From: JAXLQL01 sp046331625
Lineage (GTDB): Bacteria; Acidobacteriota; Terriglobia; Bryobacterales; Bryobacteraceae
Direction of reading: 5' to 3'
Length of the DNA stretch: 64,000 nucleotides
NCBI GenBank assembly: GCA_046331625.1
Contig: JAXLQL010000002.1
Location: forward strand, 644,093-708,092
The position numbers were made by a program, and so were the translations under genes. This document shows, in pieces, positions 42,832-51,734 of this stretch. Below the pieces are notes generated by a model. It was not told the origin of the DNA, searched no databases, and saw only the letters and a list, made by a program, of their open reading frames with translations. Numbering within the stretch: the first letter of the stretch is position 1; each line of letters begins with the position of its first letter.

Positions 42832-43920
42832 ATGGCGAAATGGCGAATCTCATGGTTGGCGTTGGCGTCATGCTGCGCGTGCGCCCTTGCTGCCGATCCC
42901 TACCGGGCGAACTGGATTTCGGTAGCGGACCGGCTGATTCAAAACCCACCGGAAATGTTCCCGTATGACTGGGGCGAAGGCGTGCAGCAGATCGGGCTCA
43001 TGAAAACCTACGAGCGTACCCGCGACCCGCGTTACCTCGACTGGATGCGCCGCTGGGCCGCCCTCTACGAGAAGCAGGATCCGCGCGACCTGCTCCACAC
43101 GGGCGAGACGGCGCGCGCCGCCGGACGCACCGGCTACTGCGGACACTGGAGCCCGGCCACCGCGATCCTGTTGCTCAACCGCGCCTCGCCGCGACCTGAG
43201 TACCGCCGCATCGTGGAAGCAACGCTCGGCTTCATTCACTCCGGCGCTGAGCGAAGCCCCGAAGGCGCGCTTGGCCACTGGCAAGGCAGCCATCAACTCT
43301 GGGTGGATACGCTCTATATGGCGTGTCCGCTGCTGGCGGCTGAGGGCAAAAAGCAATCGGTGCGAGACGCCGCGCAACAGATCATCCTCTACGCCAACCA
43401 TCTCCAAGACACCAAGACCGGCCTCTTCTTCCACATGTGGGACTGGCAGACCGGCGAGCGCAGCCAAGGTGCGTGGGGACGCGGCAACGGCTGGGTGATC
43501 ATGTCGATCGCCGACACGGTCGAAGTGTTGGACCGCCGCGATCCTGCCTTCGGCAAACTGACCGCCGTGATGGACAAGCTCGTGACCGGCTTCGCCGCCT
43601 CGCAGGACGAATCGGGAATGTGGCGCACCGTGCTCGATGACCCGCAGAGCTACGAAGAAACCTCCGCGACTTCGATGACCGTGTACGGCATCTTGAAGCT
43701 GGTGCGCCTCGGCCGCCTGCCGCGCACGCGAATGGCGCTCGCCATGAAAGCCTGGCAGGCCGTGAACCAACGCTTCGTACACGATGGTTTGGTCACCGGA
43801 GTTTCCGCAGGTACCGTCCCCAAAGGCAGCGAGTACTATCGCAACTTGCCCGCTTCGACGCAAACCTGGGGCACCGGCGCCTACTTGCTGGCAGGGAGCG
43901 AGGTGGACCGCCTTCGTTGA
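42832..43920 (+). CDS. GH105/GH88-type unsaturated uronyl (rhamnogalacturonyl) hydrolase
   Basis: 362 residues, signal peptide (MAKWRISWLALASCCACALA). (alpha/alpha)6-barrel features of YteR/GH105: NPPEMFPYDWGEGVQQIGLM, HWQGSHQLWVDTLYMACPLL, FHMWDWQTGERSQGAWGRGN and the family hallmark WGRGNGWVIMSIADTVEVL. The conserved aspartate in LWVDTLYM is the likely general acid/base. These enzymes remove the 4,5-unsaturated uronic acid left by a polysaccharide lyase. It is divergent from the BNR gene and lies just upstream of an Oar-like receptor. Confidence 0.9.
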   Translation: MAKWRISWLALASCCACALAADPYRANWISVADRLIQNPPEMFPYDWGEGVQQIGLMKTYERTRDPRYLDWMRRWAALYEKQDPRDLLHTGETARAAGRTGYCGHWSPATAILLLNRASPRPEYRRIVEATLGFIHSGAERSPEGALGHWQGSHQLWVDTLYMACPLLAAEGKKQSVRDAAQQIILYANHLQDTKTGLFFHMWDWQTGERSQGAWGRGNGWVIMSIADTVEVLDRRDPAFGKLTAVMDKLVTGFAASQDESGMWRTVLDDPQSYEETSATSMTVYGILKLVRLGRLPRTRMALAMKAWQAVNQRFVHDGLVTGVSAGTVPKGSEYYRNLPASTQTWGTGAYLLAGSEVDRLR

Positions 43921-44023
43921 CGTCACGCGTCCACATCTGCAATCCGCGCACCACTCGCCGGAATGATGTACCCTGTTCCTAATCGCGGTTCGCCGCGCCT
44001 AGTCGCTTCAGTGTGGAGGTTCC

Positions 44024-47000
44024 ATGTCGCGAAAGCTCTCCTTGCTTACGCTCTCCCTCGTGCCTGCGCTCTTTGCTCAGTTCGATACCGGCCAAATCGC
44101 CGGCTTCGTGCGTGACCCATCGCAGTCGGTGATCACCGGCGCCACGGTCACAGCTCGCAATGAGAACACCGGCGAGCAGCGTTCCACTACGACCAACAGC
44201 ACCGGTTACTACGTGCTTCCGAACCTCGTGGTAGGCACCTACACGCTCACCGCCGAATCGGCCGGATTCAAGAAGACCCTGCAAACCGGAATCTCCGTCA
44301 GCTCCGCCATCCGCCTCAGTATCGACCTCGAATTGACCGTCGGCGCCGTGAGCGAAACCGTCGAAGTCAAAGCCGCCGTCGGACTCGTCCAGGCCGAATC
44401 CGCCGTTGTCGGCCGCACCATCAACTCGCGCCAAGTCGCCGACCTCACCTTGAACGGCCGCAACCCCATCTACCTCGCGCTGCTCAAGCCCGGCGTCCGC
44501 GGCGGCTCCATCGGTGCGTTCGATCCCGACAGCGTCTCGAACGGCGGATTCAGCATCAACGGCGGACGCGCCGACGAGTACGTCGTCATGGTGGATGGCG
44601 CGGTGGCCACGCGCACTCGCTCCTCGGGCTCCATGCTCGGTTCGCAAGACGTCGACACCGTCGAGGAAGTGCAGATCCTCACCGCCAACTACAGCGCCGA
44701 GTACGGACGCTCCTCGGCCGGACAGATCCGCTTCGTCACCAAGAGCGGCGGCCAACAGTTCCACGGCAATCTCGTCGAGAACTTCCGCAACTCCGCGCTT
44801 GACTCGAACACCTGGACCCGCAACCATAGTCCCAATCGCACCGAGTACGGCGGTCCAGCGCCGTTCCGCTTCAACCAATTCGGCTACGACATCAACGGAC
44901 CCGTCTACATCCCCAAGCGCTTCAACACTGACAAATCGAAGCTCTTCTTCCTCTGGGCGCAGGAATGGATCCGCCGCCGTGAAGTGCAGAACCCCACGGC
45001 CCTCGTTCCTTCGCTCGCCATGCGGCAGGGCGACTACAGCGAATTGCTCAACGCCACCAACCTTTACTATGGCCGCGTGCGTACGATTACCGATCCCAAC
45101 ACAAGAGCTCCGTTCCCGGGCAACATCATTCCGTCGACGCGCCTGAGCCCCAACGGGCTGGCGCTGTTGCGCGCGTATCCGGCGCCGACGCCTGGCCTGT
45201 CGCAAGGCGGTATCAACTTCATCGGAAACGCTGCGCGCTACTCGAACACACTCAAGAACACCGTAAAGGTGGATTACCTCATCTCGCCAGCGCACCGGTT
45301 GAGCGTCCGCGGCACGCATATTCCGTGGCGCTTCAACGAACCGTTCCAGGACAACTCGCTCGGCACGTTCCAGGCGTTGTGGTCTCGGCCGAACCGCACC
45401 GGCGCGGTGAGCCTCACCAGCACCATCTCACCAACGTTCCTCAACGAATTCACGTTCTCAGTGAACTCTGACGGCAAGGGCGACATCCCGTACAACCCGG
45501 CTTGCGGCGCGCCCTGCGAACGCTCCTCCTACGGCATCAACTATCCGCAGATTTTCCCGAACGGCAAAGAGTTCCCCGGCAAGCTCCCCACCATCCAAAT
45601 CGACCCCTTCTTCAGCTTGAACAATAGCTCCGCCTATCCTGGATTCTGGTCGGGCTTCGTTTATGCATGGTCGAACAACATGACCAAGACTGTGGCCAAC
45701 CACACCTTCAAATACGGCATCTTCATCGAGCGCTCGGGCCAGAACGATGGCATCCAACTCACCACCGCCAGCGCGCCGGCCACCGTGAATCAAGGCGGAC
45801 AATTCCGCTTCATCGACACCGGACATCCCAACACCACTGGACTCGCCGTCGCCAACACCGCCCTCGGCTACTTCAATGACTATTCGGAAACCAGCGCCAA
45901 ACCCATCACTCCGTGGGTGGCCACCTCTTTCGACTGGTTCGTCCAAGACAGTTGGAAGGCGACGAAGAAGCTCACCGTCGAGCTCGGCGTGCGCCATTCG
46001 ATCTGGCCGCCCTGGCACAGCCGCTGGGGAACGCTCGCCATGTTCCACCCGGACTTCTACGATCCCAAGAAAGCCGCCGTGCTCGATCGCGCCAACGGCT
46101 TCTTCATCTCGGGTGATCCCTACAACGGCATCGTGCTGCCCGGCAGCGGACCGACGGCGGAAGGCTTGAAGCGATTCCCCGTGCTGAAGGATTTCGGGAA
46201 CTCGTATCACGGCCTCGCCGACGGTTTTGCGCCGACCTACACGGGCGTCTTCCAACCGCGCCTCGGCTTGGCCTATGGCTTGAACAACAAGACCACCATG
46301 CGCGCCGGCCTCGGCGCATTCGCCAACCGGATCATGGTCAATCGCGACACCGCACTCGGCGGCAACGCGCCGTTCCAACTGCAACAGACCGTCAGCAACG
46401 GCAACGTCGATGCTCCGGGCGGCGCCACTTCTCGCGTGTTCCCGTTCACCATGACCATTCAGGATCCGCTGTTCAAAATCCCCATGGCGTGGAACTGGAA
46501 CGCCACCGTAGCGCGGCAACTGCCTTGGGATCTCGCGGTGGAGGTCGGCTATGTCGGCCGCCGCGGTATTCACAATCAGCGCAAGCGCAACATCAACCAG
46601 CTCCAGACCGGCGCGATCTACGCCAACGCGGGCGCGAATGTGAACGCGATCCGGCCCTACTTGGGAATGGGCATCGTCGGCATCTCGGAGAACTCTGGCC
46701 TGTCGATGTACAACGGCCTTCAGATGAGCGTCGAGCGGCGCTTCGCCAAAGGCCTGCAGTTCGGAGTTGCCTACACCTATTCGCACGCAACCGACAACAC
46801 CTCGGACCTGACCGATCTGCTGCCGAACGCATACGACGACCGAGCCTACAAGGGCACCTCCGATCTCGACCGTCCGCACGTGCTCATCGTCAACTACATT
46901 TACGAGATCCCGTTCCTGAAGGGCTCGAGCACGATGTTGCACCGCCTGCTCGGCAACTGGGACATCAGTGGCATCAACCAGTACCAGTCGGGCGGACCGT

Positions 47001-47404
47001 TCTCGATCCGCAACAACACGGACTTCGCGGGCGTCGGTTCCGGTAGCGGAAATCAATTCTGGAACCAGGTGAGCAATCCGCTCGAAGTGCAACGGACAGC
47101 CTTCACCGATACCGCCGTGTGGTTCAACAAAGCAGCCTTCGCCCGCCCCGCCAACGGGACTTGGGGAACGCAACCGCGCAACGGAATCTACAATCCGCCG
47201 TTGTGGGCGTTCGACGTGGGCGTGCGCAAGAACTTCCCGACTACCGAAAAGCAGCGCCTGCAGATGCGATTCGAGTTCTTCAACATTCTGAACCATCCAA
47301 ACTGGGGCGGCGCCAATTCCAACCCCACCAGCGGTCAGTTCGGACTCGTCACCAGCAAGAGCGGCAACCGCACGATTCAGATCGCGATGAAGTACATCTT
47401 CTAA
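44024..47404 (+). CDS. Oar-like outer-membrane protein, carboxypeptidase-regulatory + TonB receptor-type barrel
   Basis: 1,126 residues with signal peptide (MSRKLSLLTLSLVPALFAQ), a carboxypeptidase regulatory-like domain (GQIAGFVRDPSQSVITGATV, YYVLPNLVVGTYTLTAESAG), a plug region (TINSRQVADLTLNGRN, then ILTANYSAEYGRSSAGQIRF) and a long beta-barrel ending IQIAMKYIF. GGAGG at 44015-44019 precedes the ATG by four bases. It is the second such protein in the window and is likely the outer-membrane receptor for the glycan block immediately upstream; this is inferred from position only. Confidence 0.92.
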   Translation: MSRKLSLLTLSLVPALFAQFDTGQIAGFVRDPSQSVITGATVTARNENTGEQRSTTTNSTGYYVLPNLVVGTYTLTAESAGFKKTLQTGISVSSAIRLSIDLELTVGAVSETVEVKAAVGLVQAESAVVGRTINSRQVADLTLNGRNPIYLALLKPGVRGGSIGAFDPDSVSNGGFSINGGRADEYVVMVDGAVATRTRSSGSMLGSQDVDTVEEVQILTANYSAEYGRSSAGQIRFVTKSGGQQFHGNLVENFRNSALDSNTWTRNHSPNRTEYGGPAPFRFNQFGYDINGPVYIPKRFNTDKSKLFFLWAQEWIRRREVQNPTALVPSLAMRQGDYSELLNATNLYYGRVRTITDPNTRAPFPGNIIPSTRLSPNGLALLRAYPAPTPGLSQGGINFIGNAARYSNTLKNTVKVDYLISPAHRLSVRGTHIPWRFNEPFQDNSLGTFQALWSRPNRTGAVSLTSTISPTFLNEFTFSVNSDGKGDIPYNPACGAPCERSSYGINYPQIFPNGKEFPGKLPTIQIDPFFSLNNSSAYPGFWSGFVYAWSNNMTKTVANHTFKYGIFIERSGQNDGIQLTTASAPATVNQGGQFRFIDTGHPNTTGLAVANTALGYFNDYSETSAKPITPWVATSFDWFVQDSWKATKKLTVELGVRHSIWPPWHSRWGTLAMFHPDFYDPKKAAVLDRANGFFISGDPYNGIVLPGSGPTAEGLKRFPVLKDFGNSYHGLADGFAPTYTGVFQPRLGLAYGLNNKTTMRAGLGAFANRIMVNRDTALGGNAPFQLQQTVSNGNVDAPGGATSRVFPFTMTIQDPLFKIPMAWNWNATVARQLPWDLAVEVGYVGRRGIHNQRKRNINQLQTGAIYANAGANVNAIRPYLGMGIVGISENSGLSMYNGLQMSVERRFAKGLQFGVAYTYSHATDNTSDLTDLLPNAYDDRAYKGTSDLDRPHVLIVNYIYEIPFLKGSSTMLHRLLGNWDISGINQYQSGGPFSIRNNTDFAGVGSGSGNQFWNQVSNPLEVQRTAFTDTAVWFNKAAFARPANGTWGTQPRNGIYNPPLWAFDVGVRKNFPTTEKQRLQMRFEFFNILNHPNWGGANSNPTSGQFGLVTSKSGNRTIQIAMKYIF

Positions 47405-47426
47405 CCGGCCGCACGCCCAAACCCGT

Positions 47427-47466
47427 GTGGGGCAGGCTTCAGCCTGCGCGGGACTTCAATCCCGCC
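47427..47466. repeat. REP-like double hairpin, copy 2
   Basis: Forty bases with hairpins GCAGGC-TTCA-GCCTGC and GCGGGAC-TTCA-ATCCCGC, 22 bases after the stop of the Oar-like gene. Differs from the copy at 26507 at four positions. One pair of changes (A-T to G-C) keeps the first stem intact. It may double as a transcription terminator. Confidence 0.7.
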
Positions 47467-47566
47467 ATTCGGGCACGAGTTGTGTCCTCTTGGATCAACT
47501 CCCGCCCCACGCGCTTTCGTCCCGCCTCAATTAGTAAACGGCCCGGCCATGGTACGCTCGCTGTTC

Positions 47567-48901
47567 ATGAAGCTGTTCCCCGCGCTCCTGGCCGCCGCTT
47601 GCCACGCCGCCGTCCGGATCACCGCCATCGATCCAATCTTCGCGCACTATGGACCCACCACTCCAGGCTGCGCCGCCGGTGTCGCGCAAGATGGCAAGAC
47701 CCTCATCGCCAAAGGCTACGGTCTCGCAGACCTCGACCATCGCCTGCTCCTGACGCCGCACTCGCGCTTCTACATGGCTTCCGTCTCGAAGCACTTCACC
47801 GCAATGGCCGCCCTGATGGCCGAGCGAGAAGGCAAGCTCTCGCTCGACGATCCTCTCAGTAAGCACATTCCGGAAATGCCGGCCTACGCCGCGGGAATTC
47901 CCCTCCGCCGCCTGCTCGACCACACAGCCGGCCTGCGCGATTACCTCCTCCTCTGGGGCCTCAAAGGCTGGACTAACGAAAGCCTCCTCACCGAGGGCCC
48001 CACCCTCTCGCTCATCGCCCGCCAGAAAGCCCTCGATTTCGAACCCGGTTCCGAATACAGTTACTCGAATACCGGCTATTTCCTGATGGCGCAAGTTATC
48101 CAGCGCGCCACAGGCCAACGGCTCGACGCTTTCTTACGCGACCGCGCCTTCTCCCCACTCGGAATGCGCGCCACTCGCTTTCAGCATGACCACTCCGAGC
48201 CCGTGCCTGATCGCGCCCAGGGCTACTCGCAACACCGCGCCGGCCAGTGGCGCACCGCAAGCATCGGCTTCGACATTGCCGGCAGCGGCGGGCTCTATTC
48301 GAACATCGAAGACATGCTCGTCTGGGCTCGCAATTTCGAAGCGCCCAAGATCGGCGGACCATTGTTCGAAGCCCTCATGCGGCCCGGCAAGTTGAACGAC
48401 GGCCGCGCCCTGCCCCGTGGATACGCGCTCGGCCTCGAACACGAGGTGGTGGACGGGCTCACGCGAATCTCGCACTCGGGCGGCGCGATCGGATATCGGA
48501 CGTTCTTCCTGCGCGTCCCCGAACGTAAACTGAGCGTCGTGGTGCTCTGCAATGACGGAGGCGCCGATCCGCGCGCGCTCGCCTTGCGCGTGGCCGGCAA
48601 ATTCGTTCCGGAGATCAAGCCCGAGGCAACCGCCAACGAGCAGCCCAAGCCGCTGGCTCCGCTTTCGGCCCAGCAGCGCGCAGCCATCGCGGGCGTTTAC
48701 TGGAGCGAGGAGCTCGAGTCCGTGTGGCGCATCTTCGAACGCGGTGGACGCTTGTATCGGCAGAATGACGGCGGCGATGCCGAGGTCTTGAAGACTTCCG
48801 ATGGAAACTTCACCGCGGCGGGTGCGACCATCGTTCCGCGCGAAGGCGGATTTACAGTGTCAGCAGGGCGCTCTCGTGGGATCGGGTTCGTGCGGCGGTA
48901 G
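47567..48901 (+). CDS. Secreted serine hydrolase, beta-lactamase class C-like fold
   Basis: 444 residues with signal peptide (MKLFPALLAAACHAAV). Nucleophile motif SVSK (residues 72-75), tyrosine motif SYSNTGYFL, and ISHSGGAIGYRTFF in the third-motif position (HSG instead of KTG), as in esterase- and D-aminopeptidase-type members. A C-terminal lipocalin-like domain follows (about residue 345 on), as in the homologue at 4253. ATG 47549 is an alternative start six residues upstream. It stands alone, behind the REP-like hairpins. Confidence 0.88.
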   Translation: MKLFPALLAAACHAAVRITAIDPIFAHYGPTTPGCAAGVAQDGKTLIAKGYGLADLDHRLLLTPHSRFYMASVSKHFTAMAALMAEREGKLSLDDPLSKHIPEMPAYAAGIPLRRLLDHTAGLRDYLLLWGLKGWTNESLLTEGPTLSLIARQKALDFEPGSEYSYSNTGYFLMAQVIQRATGQRLDAFLRDRAFSPLGMRATRFQHDHSEPVPDRAQGYSQHRAGQWRTASIGFDIAGSGGLYSNIEDMLVWARNFEAPKIGGPLFEALMRPGKLNDGRALPRGYALGLEHEVVDGLTRISHSGGAIGYRTFFLRVPERKLSVVVLCNDGGADPRALALRVAGKFVPEIKPEATANEQPKPLAPLSAQQRAAIAGVYWSEELESVWRIFERGGRLYRQNDGGDAEVLKTSDGNFTAAGATIVPREGGFTVSAGRSRGIGFVRR

Positions 48902-49202
48902 CACGGCGATGAGATACGCCTCGGACGCCATGAAGGTTCAAAGTGATACTATCTGGTTGAGCCAACCAGTAACCTGTGCGGAGCAGCGCCACTTCGCCCT
49001 GTGCCTGACGCTTCCTCTGCTCGCCGAGCAGGGAATTCTCGCGGTTCCACGGCCCTGAGCATCAGCGACTTCTCCCAGCCGGGAGTGACACCCATGCGGA
49101 AAGAGTCACGTGTAGAGAAATCTCCCGATCTCCTTTCCTCCCAATACTTTCCCGGGATCGATTTTGTCGGCGAATCCCACCCCTCCCGCAAAATCGGAAT
49201 CG
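48902..49202. other. 301-base spacer with no recognisable gene
   Basis: No open frame with protein-like composition is found on either strand. A weak GATACT (48949-48954) and a TTTCC-rich patch near 49130 are the only notable features. The spacer separates the serine hydrolase from the HTH/SEC-C gene. Confidence 0.4.
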
Positions 49203-49721
49203 ATGATGCCGGACTTCGATCTCTCACCCAAGCAAACCCAAGTCCTCGCCGCGCTGCTCGCCGGCGAAACCGTCTCCGCCGCCGCGCGCGACCACCAAAT
49301 TCACCGGTCTACGATCCATGACTGGATCCGCCGTGACTCGCGCTTTGGCTCCGCCCTCGAACAGGGGCGTGAATACCTCCAAACGAGGCTGTTCGACGAC
49401 ATCCAGGATCTCGCCGCGCTCGCACTCGACAGAATCCGACAGCTTCTCGCCGATCCGAACACCGCTCCCGCCGTCGTCCTCCGAGCCGCCACCCTCATCT
49501 TGAAGATGGCTACCGTCGCGCCCGCCCACCAGGATCCTTCTCCCGAACCGGCCTCGGAGCGCACCCAAGACCAGCCGATCCGACAGAATCCGGCGCCCGA
49601 AACGAATCGCACCCTCCGCTACGCCACCAAACCCCCGGGCCGCAATGAGCCCTGCTTCTGCGGTTCAGGCAAGAAGTACAAACACTGCTGTCTTGAACAA
49701 GGTGGACCACCTCTCGCGTAA
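49203..49721 (+). CDS. HTH protein with C-terminal SEC-C zinc motif
   Basis: 172 residues from ATG 49203 (a second ATG follows directly). The N-terminal helix-turn-helix (LSPKQTQVLAALLAGETVSA, ARDHQIHRSTIHDWIRRD) resembles terminase-small-subunit or transposase-type HTHs. A helical middle part and a low-complexity Pro/Gln/Glu linker follow. The last 30 residues hold the SEC-C motif GRNEPCFCGSGKKYKHCC (C-x-C-x8-CC), a zinc-binding domain also found in SecA. DNA binding plus SecA-type zinc finger suggests a regulatory or replication-linked role; not established. Confidence 0.75.
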   Translation: MMPDFDLSPKQTQVLAALLAGETVSAAARDHQIHRSTIHDWIRRDSRFGSALEQGREYLQTRLFDDIQDLAALALDRIRQLLADPNTAPAVVLRAATLILKMATVAPAHQDPSPEPASERTQDQPIRQNPAPETNRTLRYATKPPGRNEPCFCGSGKKYKHCCLEQGGPPLA

Positions 49722-49825
49722 GTTCAGGGGCTCCAACTGATGCTTTGCCGCCAACTGGAACACTCGATCTCCGCTACACGCGCCCGCCGGAGTCGCCGCC
49801 TGCAGAACGAAGCCAAATCTTCCTG

Positions 49826-49831
49826 TACAAT
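49826..49831 (+). promoter_or_regulatory. -10 box (TACAAT) for propeller-PHP gene
   Basis: TGTACAAT with its TACAAT ending seven bases before the ATG at 49839. No ribosome-binding site occurs in the seven-base spacer, so the transcript is predicted to be leaderless. Confidence 0.55.
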
Positions 49832-49838
49832 CAGTCCG

Positions 49839-51734
49839 ATGAAGAAGTGGCTCGCCCTCTCCGCCGCCGTGCTCGGCGCCACCCTCTGGCTCACCCGTAC
49901 CCCGACCGTCCACTCCCAACCCGGACCCTCCTTCGACGACACCACCGCCGCCATCCGCATCCAGTTCGGACTCACCGACAAAGAACCCACGCCCTGGGAT
50001 GGCACGGTCTCCGTCACAGGCGGCGAGGTCGCCTCGATAAAACACTGGCGTCAGCGCCCCGGCGATAGCATCGAAGGCGCACGCTACAAGCTCGCCACCC
50101 GGCCCGGCGCCAACTTCGTCAAGCGCGCCTGGGAGCCGCCCTATCCCGAGCCGCAGCGCCCCTATCTCCTCATCCCCGGACTCATCGTCGAAGTCAAAGG
50201 CACGCCCACCGCGCGCGTTCGCGTCGAGACTCCGCAGGGCTCCTTCGAAGTCGCGCCGTTCGCGCTCGAAGCCGGCCGCACCGAGCAGCGCATGCACGGC
50301 CGCGTGCTTGTCGATCGCGTCCCGGTGGCGCGCCCGCTCTCTCCGCCGGACCGTCAAGGCGACTTCGCCACCATCCTCGCCTCCCCGACCGGCGAACTCT
50401 GGGCTTCCTGGCTGTCCTTCCAGGAAGGACAGAATGAGGTAAACCTGTCCTTCTGGGAAGGACAGGTTTGGCAGCCCCCCGTCAAGGTCTCCACCGGCCA
50501 TTCCGACATCTTCCTCGTCAAATCCGCCCGTGATCGCAACGGTCACGTCTGGTTCGCCTGGGCCGCGCAAGTGGCCGGCAACTGGGATCTCTACGCGAGA
50601 AAGTGGGATGGCAAGAACTTCTCCGCCGTCGAGCGCCTCACCCAGGATCCGCAACCTGACACCTATCACGCCATGACCACGGATTCGCGCGGAAATGTTT
50701 GGATCGTCTGGCAAGGATTCCGCAACGGCAAGTCCGACATTTTCGCGCGCCGCTGGGATGGCAGCGCGTGGTCCCCTGAGGAACGCGTGTCGACATCGCC
50801 AGCCAACGATTGGCAGCCCGCCATCGCCGCTTCGAACAACGGGATGGTCTACGTCGGCTGGGACACTTACGACAAAGGCAACTACGACGTGATGCTGCGT
50901 CAGTTCGACGGCACACGCTGGAGCGATCCGAAGGCCATCGCCGCCACGCCGCACTGGGAAGCCTACGTCACGCTCGCCTGCGACAACGAGAATCGGCTCT
51001 GGGCCGCATGGACCGAGAGCGGACACGAGTGGGGCAAAGACACCGGCTACGTCGTCAAGATCGAAGGTACGCCGCTCTATCGCGATCGCTGGGTGAACAC
51101 GGCTGTTCTCGACAACGGCCAGTGGAAGCAGACGGTGTCGAGCTTCACCAGCTCACTGCCCGAGCGCCTCCGCGACCACAATGATCTTCCGCAACTGGTC
51201 AACGATGGCGCTGGGCGCATGTGGCTCGCCGTGCGCCATCGCACGCTCCGCATCCAGGACCTTCCTTCCGACACGCCCGCCCATCGCGCTGCGTGGGAAA
51301 TCTACGTCGTCCCCTACGAAGGCAACGCCTGGGGCGCGCCCGTGGCCATGCCCGCGAGCGCTGGACGCGAGGACATGCGCACCGGATTCGCGAGCGGCGC
51401 TCCCGGCACGCTCTACGCCGCCTACGCCACCGACCATCGCGACTTCGAAGACTTCCTCTACAAGCGCGCGGAAGTGGTGGCCGCCCGAGTCCCGCTCCCG
51501 GTGCGCGCGGGCGCGCCGATGAGTTTGGTTCCACGAGACACGGGTAAGCTCGCCGCTTTCCCCATTCACACCGAAGAGGCGAAGGATCTCGCGCGCATTC
51601 GGGGCGAAGCCTGGCCGCTCGAGGAGCAAGGCGTACAAGGAATCTACCGCGGAGAACACGCATCGCCACACCGGTTCTCGATGGATGGCAACAATGACCG
51701 GCAACCTCCTCGACACCTATCGCTACGCCATTGA
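49839..51734 (+). CDS. Exported propeller domain of a propeller-PHP (DUF3604-like) protein, N-terminal part of a frameshifted gene
   Basis: Signal peptide (MKKWLALSAAVLGATLWLTR) and then a beta-propeller with repeated blades: WDLYARKWDGKNFSAVERLT, VWIVWQGFRNGKSDIFARRW, VYVGWDTYDKGNYDVMLRQF. At its 3' end (51640-51705) the expected PHP entry GIYRGELHRHTEFSMDGNND is scrambled to GIYRGEHASPHRFSMDGNND by paired one-base shifts, and another shift then moves the frame to the downstream part (from 51685). The intact gene would encode about 940 residues. The open frame to 51734 is meaningless after about 51700. Confidence 0.75.
   Translation: MKKWLALSAAVLGATLWLTRTPTVHSQPGPSFDDTTAAIRIQFGLTDKEPTPWDGTVSVTGGEVASIKHWRQRPGDSIEGARYKLATRPGANFVKRAWEPPYPEPQRPYLLIPGLIVEVKGTPTARVRVETPQGSFEVAPFALEAGRTEQRMHGRVLVDRVPVARPLSPPDRQGDFATILASPTGELWASWLSFQEGQNEVNLSFWEGQVWQPPVKVSTGHSDIFLVKSARDRNGHVWFAWAAQVAGNWDLYARKWDGKNFSAVERLTQDPQPDTYHAMTTDSRGNVWIVWQGFRNGKSDIFARRWDGSAWSPEERVSTSPANDWQPAIAASNNGMVYVGWDTYDKGNYDVMLRQFDGTRWSDPKAIAATPHWEAYVTLACDNENRLWAAWTESGHEWGKDTGYVVKIEGTPLYRDRWVNTAVLDNGQWKQTVSSFTSSLPERLRDHNDLPQLVNDGAGRMWLAVRHRTLRIQDLPSDTPAHRAAWEIYVVPYEGNAWGAPVAMPASAGREDMRTGFASGAPGTLYAAYATDHRDFEDFLYKRAEVVAARVPLPVRAGAPMSLVPRDTGKLAAFPIHTEEAKDLARIRGEAWPLEEQGVQGIYRGEHASPHRFSMDGNNDRQPPRHLSLRH
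50412..50469. repeat. Two palindromes inside the propeller coding region
   Basis: The first (50412-50432) has 10-bp arms CTGTCCTTCC / GGAAGGACAG around one base. The second (50441-50469) has 13-bp perfect arms AAACCTGTCCTTC / GAAGGACAGGTTT around TGG. Both encode a similar protein motif, LSFQEGQ and LSFWEGQ, in the same frame. Confidence 0.65.

Noticed and set aside
45458..47296. A 612-residue minus-strand frame opposite the second Oar-like gene
   Set aside because: Shadow of a well-supported outer-membrane protein; no ribosome-binding site or domain.
47567..48901. Class C beta-lactamase conferring resistance
   Set aside because: The KTG motif is HSG and the protein has a C-terminal lipocalin-like extension; an esterase or peptidase role is more likely.
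48801..49058. Short plus-strand frame across the serine hydrolase 3' end
   Set aside because: Overlaps the real gene and its composition is not protein-like; no ribosome-binding site.
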